Of a stretch of 64,000 bases of DNA, positions 17,272 to 25,560 are shown in pieces; positions within the stretch are counted from its first letter, which is position 1, and the number at the start of each line of letters is the position of its first letter. Under the pieces are notes generated by a model, which saw nothing but the letters and a program-made list of their open reading frames with translations, made no database searches and was not told where the DNA came from. Both the position numbers and the translations under genes were made by a program. This DNA is from Avibacterium volantium_A (GTDB lineage: Bacteria > Pseudomonadota > Gammaproteobacteria > Enterobacterales > Pasteurellaceae): NCBI RefSeq assembly GCF_049366555.1, contig NZ_JBMMGT010000004.1, positions 42,666-106,665 on the forward strand. The letters are read 5' to 3'.

Positions 17272-17479
17272 ATGCTTGAATTTATTGCAGCGAAGGGATT
17301 TGGCGAAATATCTTCTTAAAGAAGATAAATTTTAAAAGCAATGAGAAAAGGGATTTCCGTATTATTAGGTGTAGCAGAAATGTTTTTCTATGAAGCAAAA
17401 AAGTAAGAAATGCAAATTGATTAGAAAAATACTGAAAGTTGTTTATTTAATCAGTTAAAGCGAAATCATAATGAAAGAT
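17272..17479. other. AT-rich spacer without a recognisable gene
   Basis: About 210 bases between the lipoprotein terminator and the ffs promoter. The only frame is a 21-codon ORF at 17341-17406 with no ribosome site. I see no tRNA, repeat or remnant that I can name. Confidence 0.6.
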
Positions 17480-17508
17480 TTGCAATTCCCTGGGGCTTGG
17501 GGCATAAT
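17480..17508 (+). promoter_or_regulatory. Strong sigma70 promoter of ffs
   Basis: TTGCAA at 17480-17485, a 17-base spacer, and CATAAT at 17503-17508. Transcription would begin near 17515, about 32 bases before the mature RNA, leaving a 5' leader. E. coli 4.5S RNA precursor also has a leader, which RNase P removes. Confidence 0.75.
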
Positions 17509-17546
17509 GGGGGTGTTCTGTTGCTAGATTTGGTGGCAGATGTTAT

Positions 17547-17657
17547 GGAAACCTTCTCGGTTCCTCGCAACGAGGTCTGGTTTACCCGGTCAGGTTCGGA
17601 AGAAAGCAGCCAAAGTCAGATTTTTCGTGTGCCGAGAGCAAGCTGGGAAGGTTTCCG
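17547..17657 (+). ncRNA. ffs: 4.5S RNA of the signal recognition particle
   Basis: This RNA binds Ffh and targets nascent inner-membrane proteins to the translocon. It is recognised by the universally conserved domain IV core GGTCAGGTTCGGAAGAAAGC followed by AGCCAAAG, with the GGAA tetraloop, and by the E. coli-like CGCAACG and GTTTACC elements on the 5' strand. The outer helix is closed by GGAAACCTTC (17547-17556) pairing perfectly with GAAGGTTTCC (17647-17656), which fixes both ends to within a few bases and gives about 111 nucleotides against 114 in E. coli. A 81-codon open frame across it is a shadow of this RNA. It converges with cydC. Confidence 0.96.
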
Positions 17658-17668
17658 CCCAGCTTTTC
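17641..17668 (+). terminator. ffs terminator overlapping the RNA 3' end
   Basis: AGCTGGG (17641-17647) pairs with CCCAGCT (17658-17664), followed by TTTCTTTT. The 5' arm is part of the mature 4.5S RNA, so the terminator hairpin and the RNA's own outer helix are mutually exclusive folds. Confidence 0.7.
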
Positions 17669-17716
17669 TTTTCTCAATTTTTTCTCTTAAATCAATCTTT
17701 CACTTTTTCAATTCAA

Positions 17717-19447
17717 CTAAATTCTTTCCACTAATTGTTTGAAAAAGCCGTTTTCTTTTACCATTAAGGTTTGATAATTGCCTTGTTCGATCAATTTGCC
17801 ATCATCAATAATGCAAAGGTTATCAAATTGTTCAATCGCGGTAAGGCGGTGCGTTACCATAATTAAGGTTTTGTTTTGGCAATGGGCGAGAATTAAACGC
17901 AGAATTTGACGTTCTGTTTCGCGATCTAAACCTTCGGTAGGTTCATCAAGCAGTAAAATGGGCGCTTGATTTAGCAATACGCGCGCTAAACCTAAACGGC
18001 GCTGTTCACCGCCTGAAAGCGGGCGGCCGCCATCGCCAAGCCATTGATCTAAGCCCTGTTCTTGGTCTAGCAATTTGCCTAAACCCACTTGGTTTAGCAC
18101 GTCAATCATTGCCTCATCAGAAATAGGTTGCTGATTTGCCAGCTGTAAATTATTACGCAAGGTATCGCTAAAAATATGCACGCGCTGGGTTAAAAAGCAC
18201 ATTTGGTTACGTAAACTTTTTTCGCTGTAACTTTCAATCGGTTGATTGGCAAGGAAAATTTTCCCTTGAGAAGGATCATAGTTGCGAACTAAAAGCTGTA
18301 ACAGGGTGGATTTGCCACTGCCAGTTTTGCCTAGAATGGCAACTTTTTGTCCTTGTGGAATTTCAAGGTTGATGTTCTGTAGTGCAACATCTTGGCGTTC
18401 AGGATAAGTGAAACTCACTTGCTGAATGGAAAGATCAAGAGCGGTGTTTTTTTCGATAGTTTTTTGTCCGTTAAATTGCACGAGTGGCGTTTGTTCGGTG
18501 ATTTCGGTAACCCGATCAGCAGAAGCAATCACTTGCCCAATATGCAAAAATGCCGAACCCAAAGGCATTAAAATCTCAAAGGCTGCCAGTGCAGCAAGGG
18601 CAAATAGGGCGATAATTGCAGGGCTGTATCGATCACTGCCAAAATCAGCATTGGCGGCAAACCATAAGGTGAGCGCGAGCAAAATGCCATTGGCAAAAAG
18701 CACAAGTGCGGTGGAAAATCCGCTTAAATTGGCTTCTTTTTGTTGAAAGTGTTGCCATTGTTGTTCTGTTTCGTCCAGTTTTTGTTTGAGCGGTTTTTCA
18801 GCATTAAACAGCAATAATTCTGCTTGAGATTGGATATATTCTACAAATCTCGTGCGGTAAGCCGCGCGCGCTTGGGTGAGTTTATGCCCGAACTTTTGCC
18901 CTAGATGATAAAAAATCGTTGGCACAATCAAGACAAGTGCGGTCAACATTGCACCAAAAAAGAGCGCCAGCGGAAGATTAAAAAAGCTCAAGCCTAGGGT
19001 GAGAAAGCCAATTACCAACAGCGCGGTGATAAAGGGCGCGAGCAGGCGAAGATAAAGGCTATCGAGCGTATCCACATCGGCCACTAAGCGGTTTAATAAA
19101 TCACTGTTGCGATAGCGATTTAGCACGGCTGGGCTTAGTGGAATGATTTTTTGGAACACTTGCACACGCAATTTAGCAAGGATTCTAAAGGTGGCATCGT
19201 GAGTAACGATTTTTTCAAAATAACGGGCGACGGTGCGTCCAATCGCCAAGCCGCGCACGGTGGCTGAGGGATAGAAAAAATTAAATAACGTGCCAATGCC
19301 TGCCAAGGCGGTGGCGGCCAAGAACCAGCCTGAAACCGTTAATAAACCAATGCTGGCGGCAAGTCCTGTGATCATCAGGATTAAGCCTAAAAATAACACG
19401 AATTTGGCGTGCTTAAATAAACGTAAAAATGGTAAAAGTGTACGCAT
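17717..19447 (-). CDS. cydC: CydC, subunit of glutathione/cysteine ABC exporter
   Basis: This is one half of the heterodimeric CydDC ABC transporter, which exports cysteine and glutathione to the periplasm and is needed to assemble cytochrome bd oxidase. At 576 residues it has six membrane segments in the first 300 residues, then a nucleotide-binding domain with Walker A GKTGSGKST near 370, signature LSGGEQRR near 475, Walker B ILLLDEPTEGLD near 497, and the H-loop MVTHR near 530. Its ATG overlaps the end of cydD by one base, so translation is coupled. The order trxB-cydD-cydC is that of E. coli. An uptake signal lies at about 18706 and another at about 18934. Confidence 0.96.
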   Translation of the reverse strand: MRTLLPFLRLFKHAKFVLFLGLILMITGLAASIGLLTVSGWFLAATALAGIGTLFNFFYPSATVRGLAIGRTVARYFEKIVTHDATFRILAKLRVQVFQKIIPLSPAVLNRYRNSDLLNRLVADVDTLDSLYLRLLAPFITALLVIGFLTLGLSFFNLPLALFFGAMLTALVLIVPTIFYHLGQKFGHKLTQARAAYRTRFVEYIQSQAELLLFNAEKPLKQKLDETEQQWQHFQQKEANLSGFSTALVLFANGILLALTLWFAANADFGSDRYSPAIIALFALAALAAFEILMPLGSAFLHIGQVIASADRVTEITEQTPLVQFNGQKTIEKNTALDLSIQQVSFTYPERQDVALQNINLEIPQGQKVAILGKTGSGKSTLLQLLVRNYDPSQGKIFLANQPIESYSEKSLRNQMCFLTQRVHIFSDTLRNNLQLANQQPISDEAMIDVLNQVGLGKLLDQEQGLDQWLGDGGRPLSGGEQRRLGLARVLLNQAPILLLDEPTEGLDRETERQILRLILAHCQNKTLIMVTHRLTAIEQFDNLCIIDDGKLIEQGNYQTLMVKENGFFKQLVERI

Positions 19448-21207
19448 TAATTAATATCCTGTTTACGTTGTGCAAGAAGTTCTGCGAAAAATCCGTTATT
19501 TTGTAATTCGGCAAAATTGCCTTGTTGAACGATTTGTCCTTGTTGCATCACAAAAATGCAATCGCATTGTTTAAGATCTTCAATGCGGTGCGTGATCATC
19601 AAGGTGGTTTGTTCGCGGCTAATTTTTTGCAAGGCGGAAAGCACCAGATTTTCAGACTGTGCATCAAGGCTGGCGGTAGGTTCATCAAGGAGCAATAAAT
19701 GGCGATGACGCAATAAAGCGCGGGCAATGGCTAAACGCTGTGCTTGCCCTACGGAAAGGCCAATGCCACCTTCTTTGATTTCGGCATCTAGCCCTAATTT
19801 ATCCGTAAATACAGTAGCCTGTGCTTGTGCCAAGGCGCACTGAATTTCTTCATCGCTAGCTTGGACACCGCCTAAGAGTAGGTTTTCGCGAATCGTGCCT
19901 TGTAATAGCAAGGGATTTTGCCCCACCCAAGCAATTGCACTGCGCCATTGAGTTTTATTAATTTGATTGAGTTCAACGCCATTAATTTTCAGGCTACCTT
20001 GATAGTCTAAAAAGCCGAGTAGGGTATTGATTAATGAGGTTTTCCCTGCGCCACTTTGCCCGACTAACGCCGTATGACTTTTAGCTGGCAGATGAAAATT
20101 AAGGGGGTGGGTGAGCGGTTGGCCCTGTGGCGAGAGTACCACCAGATCTTGCGCGTGGATTTCAACTGTTTCATTTAACGTGAAATCTTGGCTTGCTTTC
20201 GCTTCATTTAAAATAGGCTGTTCTAAAAATTCAACAATAGCATCAGCCGCACCAATGGCTGCCGCACGATCGTGATAATAAGTACCAAGATCACGCAAAG
20301 GCTGATAAAACTCTGGGGCGAGAATTAAGCAGAAAAAGCCAATAAATAAGGTGATTGGCGTGCCATAAGCGCCGAAATCAAGCTCACCTAAATAGCTAAA
20401 ACCAAAATAGACGGCCATTAGCGCAATGGAAATCGAGGTGAAAAATTCCAACACCGCAGAAGACAAAAACGCCATTTTCAGCACGTCCATTGTGGTTTCG
20501 CGGAAATCTTCCGTGGCTTGTTCAATATGTGCGGTTTGTTCTTCCGTTTTATTGAATAATCGTAAAGTTTCCAGCCCACGTAGACGATCTAAAAATTGGC
20601 CACTTAATTTTGCCAAGGTTTGCATATTTTTCTGACTGCTGTCTGCGGCGGCGATCCCAACTAAGATCATAAAAATTGGCACAAGGGGCGCGGTAACGAG
20701 CAAAATGAGTCCTGCCGCCCAATTGAGTGGAAAGACGGCAATTAAAATAATAAACGGAACGATCACCGAAAGGGCTTGTTGAGGTAAATAGCGTGCGTAG
20801 AAATTATGCAGATTTTCCACTTGTTCTAACATTATGCTTGCCCAACTGCCAGCGGGTTTTTGGTTAATCATTGCTGGGCCAACTTGATGTAATTTGGTGA
20901 AAATTTGTTGGCGAATAAAATGTCGTAATTTTTGACCGCACTTGAAACCAAGGCGCTCGCGCCAATACAAAATGATCGCACGCAAGCCAAAGCCGATTAC
21001 TAAGGCGATAAAATAAGCGATTAAATTTTCCCTTGCGGTTTGCGCCATAATGAGCTGATGTAATAGGGTGGCGAGCAAGTAGGTTTGTGCAACTAAGATC
21101 AGAGATGAAAGGCTAGCCAATAAAATATTTAGGCTAAGTAACTTTTTTATGGGTTTTTGTTGGGCGCGTAGCCATTTTTGTAGGTGTCGTTGGCGAGCTT
21201 TATCCAT
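19447..21207 (-). CDS. cydD: CydD, subunit of glutathione/cysteine ABC exporter
   Basis: This is the partner of CydC, with 586 residues. Six membrane segments are followed by an ATPase domain carrying Walker A GQSGAGKTS near 380, signature LSVGQAQR near 485, and Walker B LLLLDEPTASLD near 508. The signature reads LSVGQ instead of LSGGQ, a variation common in this subunit. The start is at 21207; a terminator lies between it and trxB upstream, so cydDC has its own promoter or depends on read-through. The exporter sets periplasmic thiol balance, which links it to the neighbouring thioredoxin reductase. Confidence 0.95.
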   Translation of the reverse strand: MDKARQRHLQKWLRAQQKPIKKLLSLNILLASLSSLILVAQTYLLATLLHQLIMAQTARENLIAYFIALVIGFGLRAIILYWRERLGFKCGQKLRHFIRQQIFTKLHQVGPAMINQKPAGSWASIMLEQVENLHNFYARYLPQQALSVIVPFIILIAVFPLNWAAGLILLVTAPLVPIFMILVGIAAADSSQKNMQTLAKLSGQFLDRLRGLETLRLFNKTEEQTAHIEQATEDFRETTMDVLKMAFLSSAVLEFFTSISIALMAVYFGFSYLGELDFGAYGTPITLFIGFFCLILAPEFYQPLRDLGTYYHDRAAAIGAADAIVEFLEQPILNEAKASQDFTLNETVEIHAQDLVVLSPQGQPLTHPLNFHLPAKSHTALVGQSGAGKTSLINTLLGFLDYQGSLKINGVELNQINKTQWRSAIAWVGQNPLLLQGTIRENLLLGGVQASDEEIQCALAQAQATVFTDKLGLDAEIKEGGIGLSVGQAQRLAIARALLRHRHLLLLDEPTASLDAQSENLVLSALQKISREQTTLMITHRIEDLKQCDCIFVMQQGQIVQQGNFAELQNNGFFAELLAQRKQDIN

Positions 21208-21251
21208 AATTCTGCGTAAAAGGGTTAAGTTAGATAATAAGGAAAAAAGAA

Positions 21252-21283
21252 AAGCGGTGCATTACGGCAATAATGCACCGCTT
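21252..21283 (-). terminator. Terminator downstream of trxB
   Basis: AAGCGGTGCATTA (21252-21264) pairs with TAATGCACCGCTT (21271-21283) across a six-base loop; on the minus strand the stem is followed by a T-rich tract. It separates trxB from cydD. Confidence 0.85.
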
Positions 21284-21287
21284 AGGC

Positions 21288-22241
21288 TTATTCTTGGCTA
21301 TCTAAGAAGCGTTCTGCATCTAAGGCTGCCATACAACCTGTGCCAGCAGAGGTAATGGCTTGGCGGTAATTGTGATCCATTACGTCACCTGCGGCAAAGA
21401 CGCCCTCTACTGATGTGGCAGTGGCGTTGCCCTCTAAACCTGATTTCACCACGATGTAGCCATTATTGAGTTCAAGCTGACCAGCAAAAATCTCTGTATT
21501 TGGCGCGTGGCCGATTGCCACGAACATTCCGTCTAATTTGAGTTCTTCCGTTTCGCCTGTTTGGGTGTCTTTTAAACGAATGCCAGTTACGCCCATATTG
21601 TCGCCTAGCACTTCATCTAAAGTGCGGTGGGTATGTAGGATAATTTTTCCTTCTTCCACTTTTTTGTATAGACGATCCACTAAGATTTTTTCTGCGCGGA
21701 AGCTATCACGGCGATGCACTAAATGCACTTCAGAAGCAATATTGGCTAAGTAAAGGGCTTCTTCCACCGCGGTGTTTCCACCGCCAATCACCGCAACAGG
21801 TTTATTGCGATAGAAAAAGCCATCACAAGTGGCGCAAGCAGAAACGCCACGGCCTTTGAAAGCTTCTTCAGATGGCAAGCCGATGTAGCGTGCAGACGCC
21901 CCTGTGGCAATAATTAACGCATCGCAGCTAAAACTTTGAACATCACCATAAAGTTTGAATGGACGAGAGGAAAGATCCACGCGGTTAATGTGATCGAAAA
22001 TAATCTCGGTATCGAATTTCTCCGCGTGTTGCAACATTCTTTGCATTAACTCAGGGCCTGTGGTATCAGCAAAATCCCCTGGCCAGTTTTCGATTTCTGT
22101 GGTGGTAGTGAGCTGTCCACCTTGTTGTAAGCCTGTAACGAGAACGGGGCTTAAGTTAGCGCGTGCTGCATAAATGGCAGCGGTGTAGCCCGCAGGGCCT
22201 GAACCTAAAATTAACAGTTTGCAATGTTTCATTTCTGACAT
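21288..22241 (-). CDS. trxB: Thioredoxin reductase
   Basis: This FAD enzyme transfers electrons from NADPH to thioredoxin. At 317 residues it has the FAD-binding GSGPAGYTAAIYAARA motif near residue 13, the redox-active Cys136-Ala-Thr-Cys139, the NADPH-binding GGGNTAVEEALYL near 155, and the C-terminal FAD motif GVFAAGDVMDHNYRQ near 280. All are intact. A terminator follows before cydD. A spacer of about 66 bases separates it from cnoX upstream, so the two may share transcription. Confidence 0.97.
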   Translation of the reverse strand: MSEMKHCKLLILGSGPAGYTAAIYAARANLSPVLVTGLQQGGQLTTTTEIENWPGDFADTTGPELMQRMLQHAEKFDTEIIFDHINRVDLSSRPFKLYGDVQSFSCDALIIATGASARYIGLPSEEAFKGRGVSACATCDGFFYRNKPVAVIGGGNTAVEEALYLANIASEVHLVHRRDSFRAEKILVDRLYKKVEEGKIILHTHRTLDEVLGDNMGVTGIRLKDTQTGETEELKLDGMFVAIGHAPNTEIFAGQLELNNGYIVVKSGLEGNATATSVEGVFAAGDVMDHNYRQAITSAGTGCMAALDAERFLDSQE

Positions 22242-22307
22242 AAAAATTCCTAGTTGATAAATCGTAAAAAATCTTCGTTATTATAGAGCCTTACGCCGTT
22301 AAATTCA

Positions 22308-23159
22308 TTAATAGAGTAGTGAATAGAGCAATCGGCGGTATTTATTGGTAATAGGATCGTTATTGCCAATAGCAGCCAGAATAGATAAAAACTCTTGTTT
22401 CACTTCACCATTCAGCACGCCTAAATCTTGTTTTAATAAGCCGAATAATAATTCCAAGGCTTCTTCATTGCGGTGCGCTTGGTGTAACTGTAATGCCAGT
22501 TTTAAGGCAATTTCAGGGCTTGGATTGTTGGTGTATTCGGCTTGTAATTGCTGAATTTCTGGCGTGTCTGCCGCTTTAATTAATAATTCAATTTGCGCTT
22601 GCAATCCTTGCCAACGGCTATCGCGATCTTGCAATGGAATGCGGTTTAAAATTTCCTGCGCTGGTTCAACGCGTTTCATTGCAATATAGGTTTCTGCATA
22701 AAGCAGGGCAATATCGCTGTTTTTGTGATCGGAAAGCTCCCACGCATCTTTTAGCAGTGGCAAGGCTTGCTCATAGTTTTCATTCGCTAGAAAATCTAAT
22801 GCTTGGGTAAATTTAATCTCTTCTTCTTTTGGCAAGATCAGGCTTAAATGTTGTTCAAGGGTGGCGTCATCTAATGCCCCTTGGAATGCATCAAGGGCTT
22901 GCCCATCTTTAAATAAATAGGTGGTTGGCAAGGCTTGAATACGAAACTGCGCCGCGACCATTTGTTCGGTTTCACAGTTAATTTTGCCTAATAAAAATTG
23001 CCCTTGGTATTTTTCTGCATAGCGTTCTAGCACGCTTACAAACGTATTAGATTCCTCGTGGCTTGGCGCATAAAACACTAAAGCAACAGGTTTTTGTTGG
23101 GTTTGTTGTAAGATCTCGGTGAGATTTTGTTCGGTAACATCAATAATATAAGCTGACAT
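22308..23159 (-). CDS. cnoX: CnoX (YbbN), thioredoxin-fold co-chaperone with TPR region
   Basis: This is a 283-residue protein with an N-terminal thioredoxin-like domain (about residues 1-105) and helical TPR-like repeats after it. The redox site where thioredoxin has CGPC reads APSHEES here, so it has no active disulfide and acts as a holdase or chaperedoxin, as described for E. coli YbbN/CnoX. I chose ATG 23159 (MSAYIIDVTEQ) because GGAG lies just upstream and the longer frame adds unrelated residues. It lies upstream of trxB on the same strand, downstream of gntP and its uptake-signal hairpin. Confidence 0.85.
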   Translation of the reverse strand: MSAYIIDVTEQNLTEILQQTQQKPVALVFYAPSHEESNTFVSVLERYAEKYQGQFLLGKINCETEQMVAAQFRIQALPTTYLFKDGQALDAFQGALDDATLEQHLSLILPKEEEIKFTQALDFLANENYEQALPLLKDAWELSDHKNSDIALLYAETYIAMKRVEPAQEILNRIPLQDRDSRWQGLQAQIELLIKAADTPEIQQLQAEYTNNPSPEIALKLALQLHQAHRNEEALELLFGLLKQDLGVLNGEVKQEFLSILAAIGNNDPITNKYRRLLYSLLY

Positions 23160-23216
23160 TTTCACTCCAGGTTTCAGGCTAATTTGAGTTACAAAAATTG
23201 CCATTGATTGTAACAA

Positions 23217-23265
23217 AAGTGCGGTGGTTTTTGGAAAAAAAACTTCCCAAAAAACCACCGCACTT
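23217..23265 (-). terminator. Inverted uptake-signal hairpin after the gluconate permease
   Basis: AAGTGCGGT (23217-23225) and ACCGCACTT (23257-23265) face each other, with extra pairing GGTTTTTTGG-type sequence inside. Two head-to-head uptake signals forming a terminator are typical of this family. Confidence 0.8.
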
Positions 23266-23287
23266 AATGATTTAATAAAAATCTTGC

Positions 23288-24637
23288 TTAGAACAAAATA
23301 CTTCCCACTAACGCAAAAGCGAATCCGGTAAAGCCGATGAGGGTTTCTAGCACTGTCCAAGTTTTTAATGTGGTTTTGGTGTCCATTTCTAGGAAACGGC
23401 TGACTAACCAGAAACCGCTGTCATTAACGTGAGAGAATACCGTTGCACCCGAGGCGATCGCGATCACGATAAAGCAAAGATCGAATTGGCTTAATCCAAC
23501 CGTTGCCGCCACAGTTGGCGCAATTAAGGCTGATGTAGTGGTGAGTGCCACGGTGGCAGAACCTTGTGCTACACGCAATGCCATTGAAATAATGAAGGCC
23601 GCCACAATCACAGGCATTCCTGTATCAGCAAACATTGCGGAGAGCTCATTACCAATGCCGCTTGCACGCAATACGCCACCGAACATACCACCTGCACCCG
23701 TTACTAGGACGATAGAACAGATTGGCCCGAGTGCGTTATCACAGATTTTTTCGATTTGTTCATTACTGCGCTGATCTTTTAGTAATAAAATGGTTACGAT
23801 TAAGGTAATCAATAATGCCACAGGGGTTTTGCCGAGTAAGCGTAGGCCTTGTACCCAAGCCTGTGAGCCATCAACCACGCCTGCGACAGAAAGGGTATTC
23901 AAGCCGGTATCACATAAAATTAGCACTAATGGCAATAATAAAATGGTTAACACTTTACCAAAACTTGGTGGATTTAATACTGCAGTTTCATTGATGGCAT
24001 TTGCGTTTAAGAATGCTTTTGGTAAATCTACCATCACTTTTTTACCTAAGTATTGGCTAAATAAGTAGCTTGCGATGTACCAAGTTGGAATACCACAGAC
24101 TAAACCAACGATGACTAATAAGCCAATGTTTGCACCTAATAAATCGCCTGAAGCAACAGGACCGGGATGTGGAGGCACAAAAGCGTGCATTACAGCAAAT
24201 GCGCCTGCTGCTGGGAAGGCATAGCGCAATACTGAACCACCAAAGCGTTTTGCGACACTAAAGATAATTGGCAGCATCACGACTAATCCTGCATCAAAGA
24301 AAATTGGGAAGCCGAACAATAAAGAGGCTACCCCTAAAGCGAAAGGTGCATTTTTTTCGCCAAATTTATTGATGAGCGTATCAGCAAGCACTTTCGCGCC
24401 GCCAGTGATTTCAAGTAAGCGACCGATCATCGCACCTAAACCGACTAATAACGCCACAGACGCTAATGTGCCGCCGAAGCCTTTGGTTAAGGTTGGCAGA
24501 ATTTCATTGAATGGCACGCCGGTGGCTAGCGCCGTGAGCAAGCTCACAATAATTAAGGCGACAAAGGCGTGAACTCTGAATTTCATAATTAATAAAAGCA
24601 ACAGCAATACTGAAGCTATCAAAGTGAAAATCAACAT
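23288..24637 (-). CDS. GntP-family gluconate:H+ symporter
   Basis: This is an inner-membrane permease of the GntP family that imports gluconate. At 449 residues it shows about 12-14 hydrophobic segments and the family's conserved GFGGTLASVALLVGLGAMIG near residue 55, FDAGLVVMLPIIF near 115, AFVPPHPGP near 152, and HVNDSGFWLVSRF near 405. AAGGATCTT precedes the ATG. It is divergent from gntK across a control region with a CRP site and two GntR-like operators, so gluconate uptake and phosphorylation are probably induced together. Which of GntT, GntU or GntP it resembles most cannot be decided here. Confidence 0.92.
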   Translation of the reverse strand: MLIFTLIASVLLLLLLIMKFRVHAFVALIIVSLLTALATGVPFNEILPTLTKGFGGTLASVALLVGLGAMIGRLLEITGGAKVLADTLINKFGEKNAPFALGVASLLFGFPIFFDAGLVVMLPIIFSVAKRFGGSVLRYAFPAAGAFAVMHAFVPPHPGPVASGDLLGANIGLLVIVGLVCGIPTWYIASYLFSQYLGKKVMVDLPKAFLNANAINETAVLNPPSFGKVLTILLLPLVLILCDTGLNTLSVAGVVDGSQAWVQGLRLLGKTPVALLITLIVTILLLKDQRSNEQIEKICDNALGPICSIVLVTGAGGMFGGVLRASGIGNELSAMFADTGMPVIVAAFIISMALRVAQGSATVALTTTSALIAPTVAATVGLSQFDLCFIVIAIASGATVFSHVNDSGFWLVSRFLEMDTKTTLKTWTVLETLIGFTGFAFALVGSILF

Positions 24638-24696
24638 ATAAGATCCTTAGTATTTGATGATTAATTTCTTAGCCAACGACCAAGAACGGATTGCTA

Positions 24697-24711
24697 ATTT
24701 ACCCGTAACAT
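24697..24711 (-). promoter_or_regulatory. GntR-like operator, permease side
   Basis: On the minus strand it reads ATGTTACGGGTAAAT, fitting the ATGTTA-N4-TAACAT consensus of E. coli GntR at ten positions. It lies 60-75 bases upstream of the permease start. Confidence 0.6.
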
Positions 24712-24812
24712 TAAAATTAACTAGCAAGGTAAAATAGATAGGCATATTATTAGGGAAATTCTAACCAAAGTTCAAATTATTAGGGCGAAAATAGCGATTT
24801 TTGTTAAAAATT

Positions 24813-24828
24813 TGTGAGGATGATCACA
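24813..24828 (+). promoter_or_regulatory. CRP-cAMP site
   Basis: TGTGA-GGATGA-TCACA: both five-base half-sites are perfect with the canonical six-base spacer, and flanking T and A also match. The centre lies about 61 bases before a predicted transcription start near 24882 (TATGGT at 24870-24875), the class I position. Confidence 0.85.
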
Positions 24829-24835
24829 AAATGAA

Positions 24836-24850
24836 ATGTTACCAGTAACT
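24836..24850 (+). promoter_or_regulatory. GntR-like operator, kinase side
   Basis: ATGTTACCAGTAACT contains the inverted repeat GTTAC-CA-GTAAC and fits ATGTTA-N4-TAACAT at ten of twelve defined positions. It would overlap the -35 region of gntK, a natural repressor position. Confidence 0.7.
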
Positions 24851-24915
24851 AAAATCAGCAATTTTTTGTTATGGTTAGTGCAGTAGAAATAAAATTTAGC
24901 GGTAAGGAAAAGAAA

Positions 24916-25440
24916 ATGGAAAAAACAAAAGGCAAAAGTTTTATCTTAATGGGCGTTTCTAGCACAGGAAAAACTTCGGTAGGTACGGAGGTTTGTCGCC
25001 GTTTAGGGTTAAAATTAATTGATGGGGACGATCTCCACCCGAGAGCTAATATCATTAAAATGGGCAATGGGCAGCCACTTAATGATGAAGATCGCGCCCC
25101 TTGGCTTGAGCGTATCCGTGATGCGGCATTCAGTCTAGAACAAAAAAGCGAACAAGGGATTATTGTTTGTTCTGCATTGAAGAAAAAATACCGCGATCAA
25201 ATTCGCGATGGCAACGAAAGCGTGAAATTCCTGTTTTTAGAAGGTAGCTTTGATTTAGTGCTAGAGCGAATGAAAAATCGCAAAGGGCATTATATGAAAA
25301 CAGAAATGCTCAAAAGCCAATTCGATACCTTAGAAACCCCACAAGCTGATGAGCCAGATGTTATTCATATTGATATTGATGGGACATTTGACGAGGTGGT
25401 AGAACGTTGTGTGGTGGCGTTAAAACCGTTTTTAAACTAG
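24916..25440 (+). CDS. gntK: Gluconokinase
   Basis: This enzyme phosphorylates gluconate to 6-phosphogluconate for the pentose phosphate or Entner-Doudoroff pathway. At 174 residues it matches the family. Walker A GVSSTGKTS is near residue 16, the substrate-binding IDGDDLHPRANIIKM motif follows, and CSALKKKYRDQIR lies near 85. I chose ATG 24916 because AAGGAAAAG precedes it; an in-frame start 15 codons upstream lies in promoter-like DNA. It is divergent from the gluconate permease and, like it, probably controlled by CRP and a GntR-type repressor that is not in this window. Confidence 0.95.
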   Translation: MEKTKGKSFILMGVSSTGKTSVGTEVCRRLGLKLIDGDDLHPRANIIKMGNGQPLNDEDRAPWLERIRDAAFSLEQKSEQGIIVCSALKKKYRDQIRDGNESVKFLFLEGSFDLVLERMKNRKGHYMKTEMLKSQFDTLETPQADEPDVIHIDIDGTFDEVVERCVVALKPFLN

Positions 25441-25560
25441 AACACAGAAAAATAGAAAGAAATTTGCTAATCAATAGGGGATTTCTCTTTTTTATCCTTC
25501 TATAAACCCTTTCATAAACCTGTTAAAATCTACAAAATTTTTTTGAGATAAGGACAGAGT

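Noticed and set aside
17341..17406. 21-codon ORF with a hydrophobic middle
   Set aside because: No ribosome site, no similarity that I recognise, and expected by chance in AT-rich spacer.
17497..17742. 81-codon open frame on the plus strand
   Set aside because: It runs through the 4.5S RNA gene, whose conserved core and pairing explain the sequence; there is no ribosome site or protein family.
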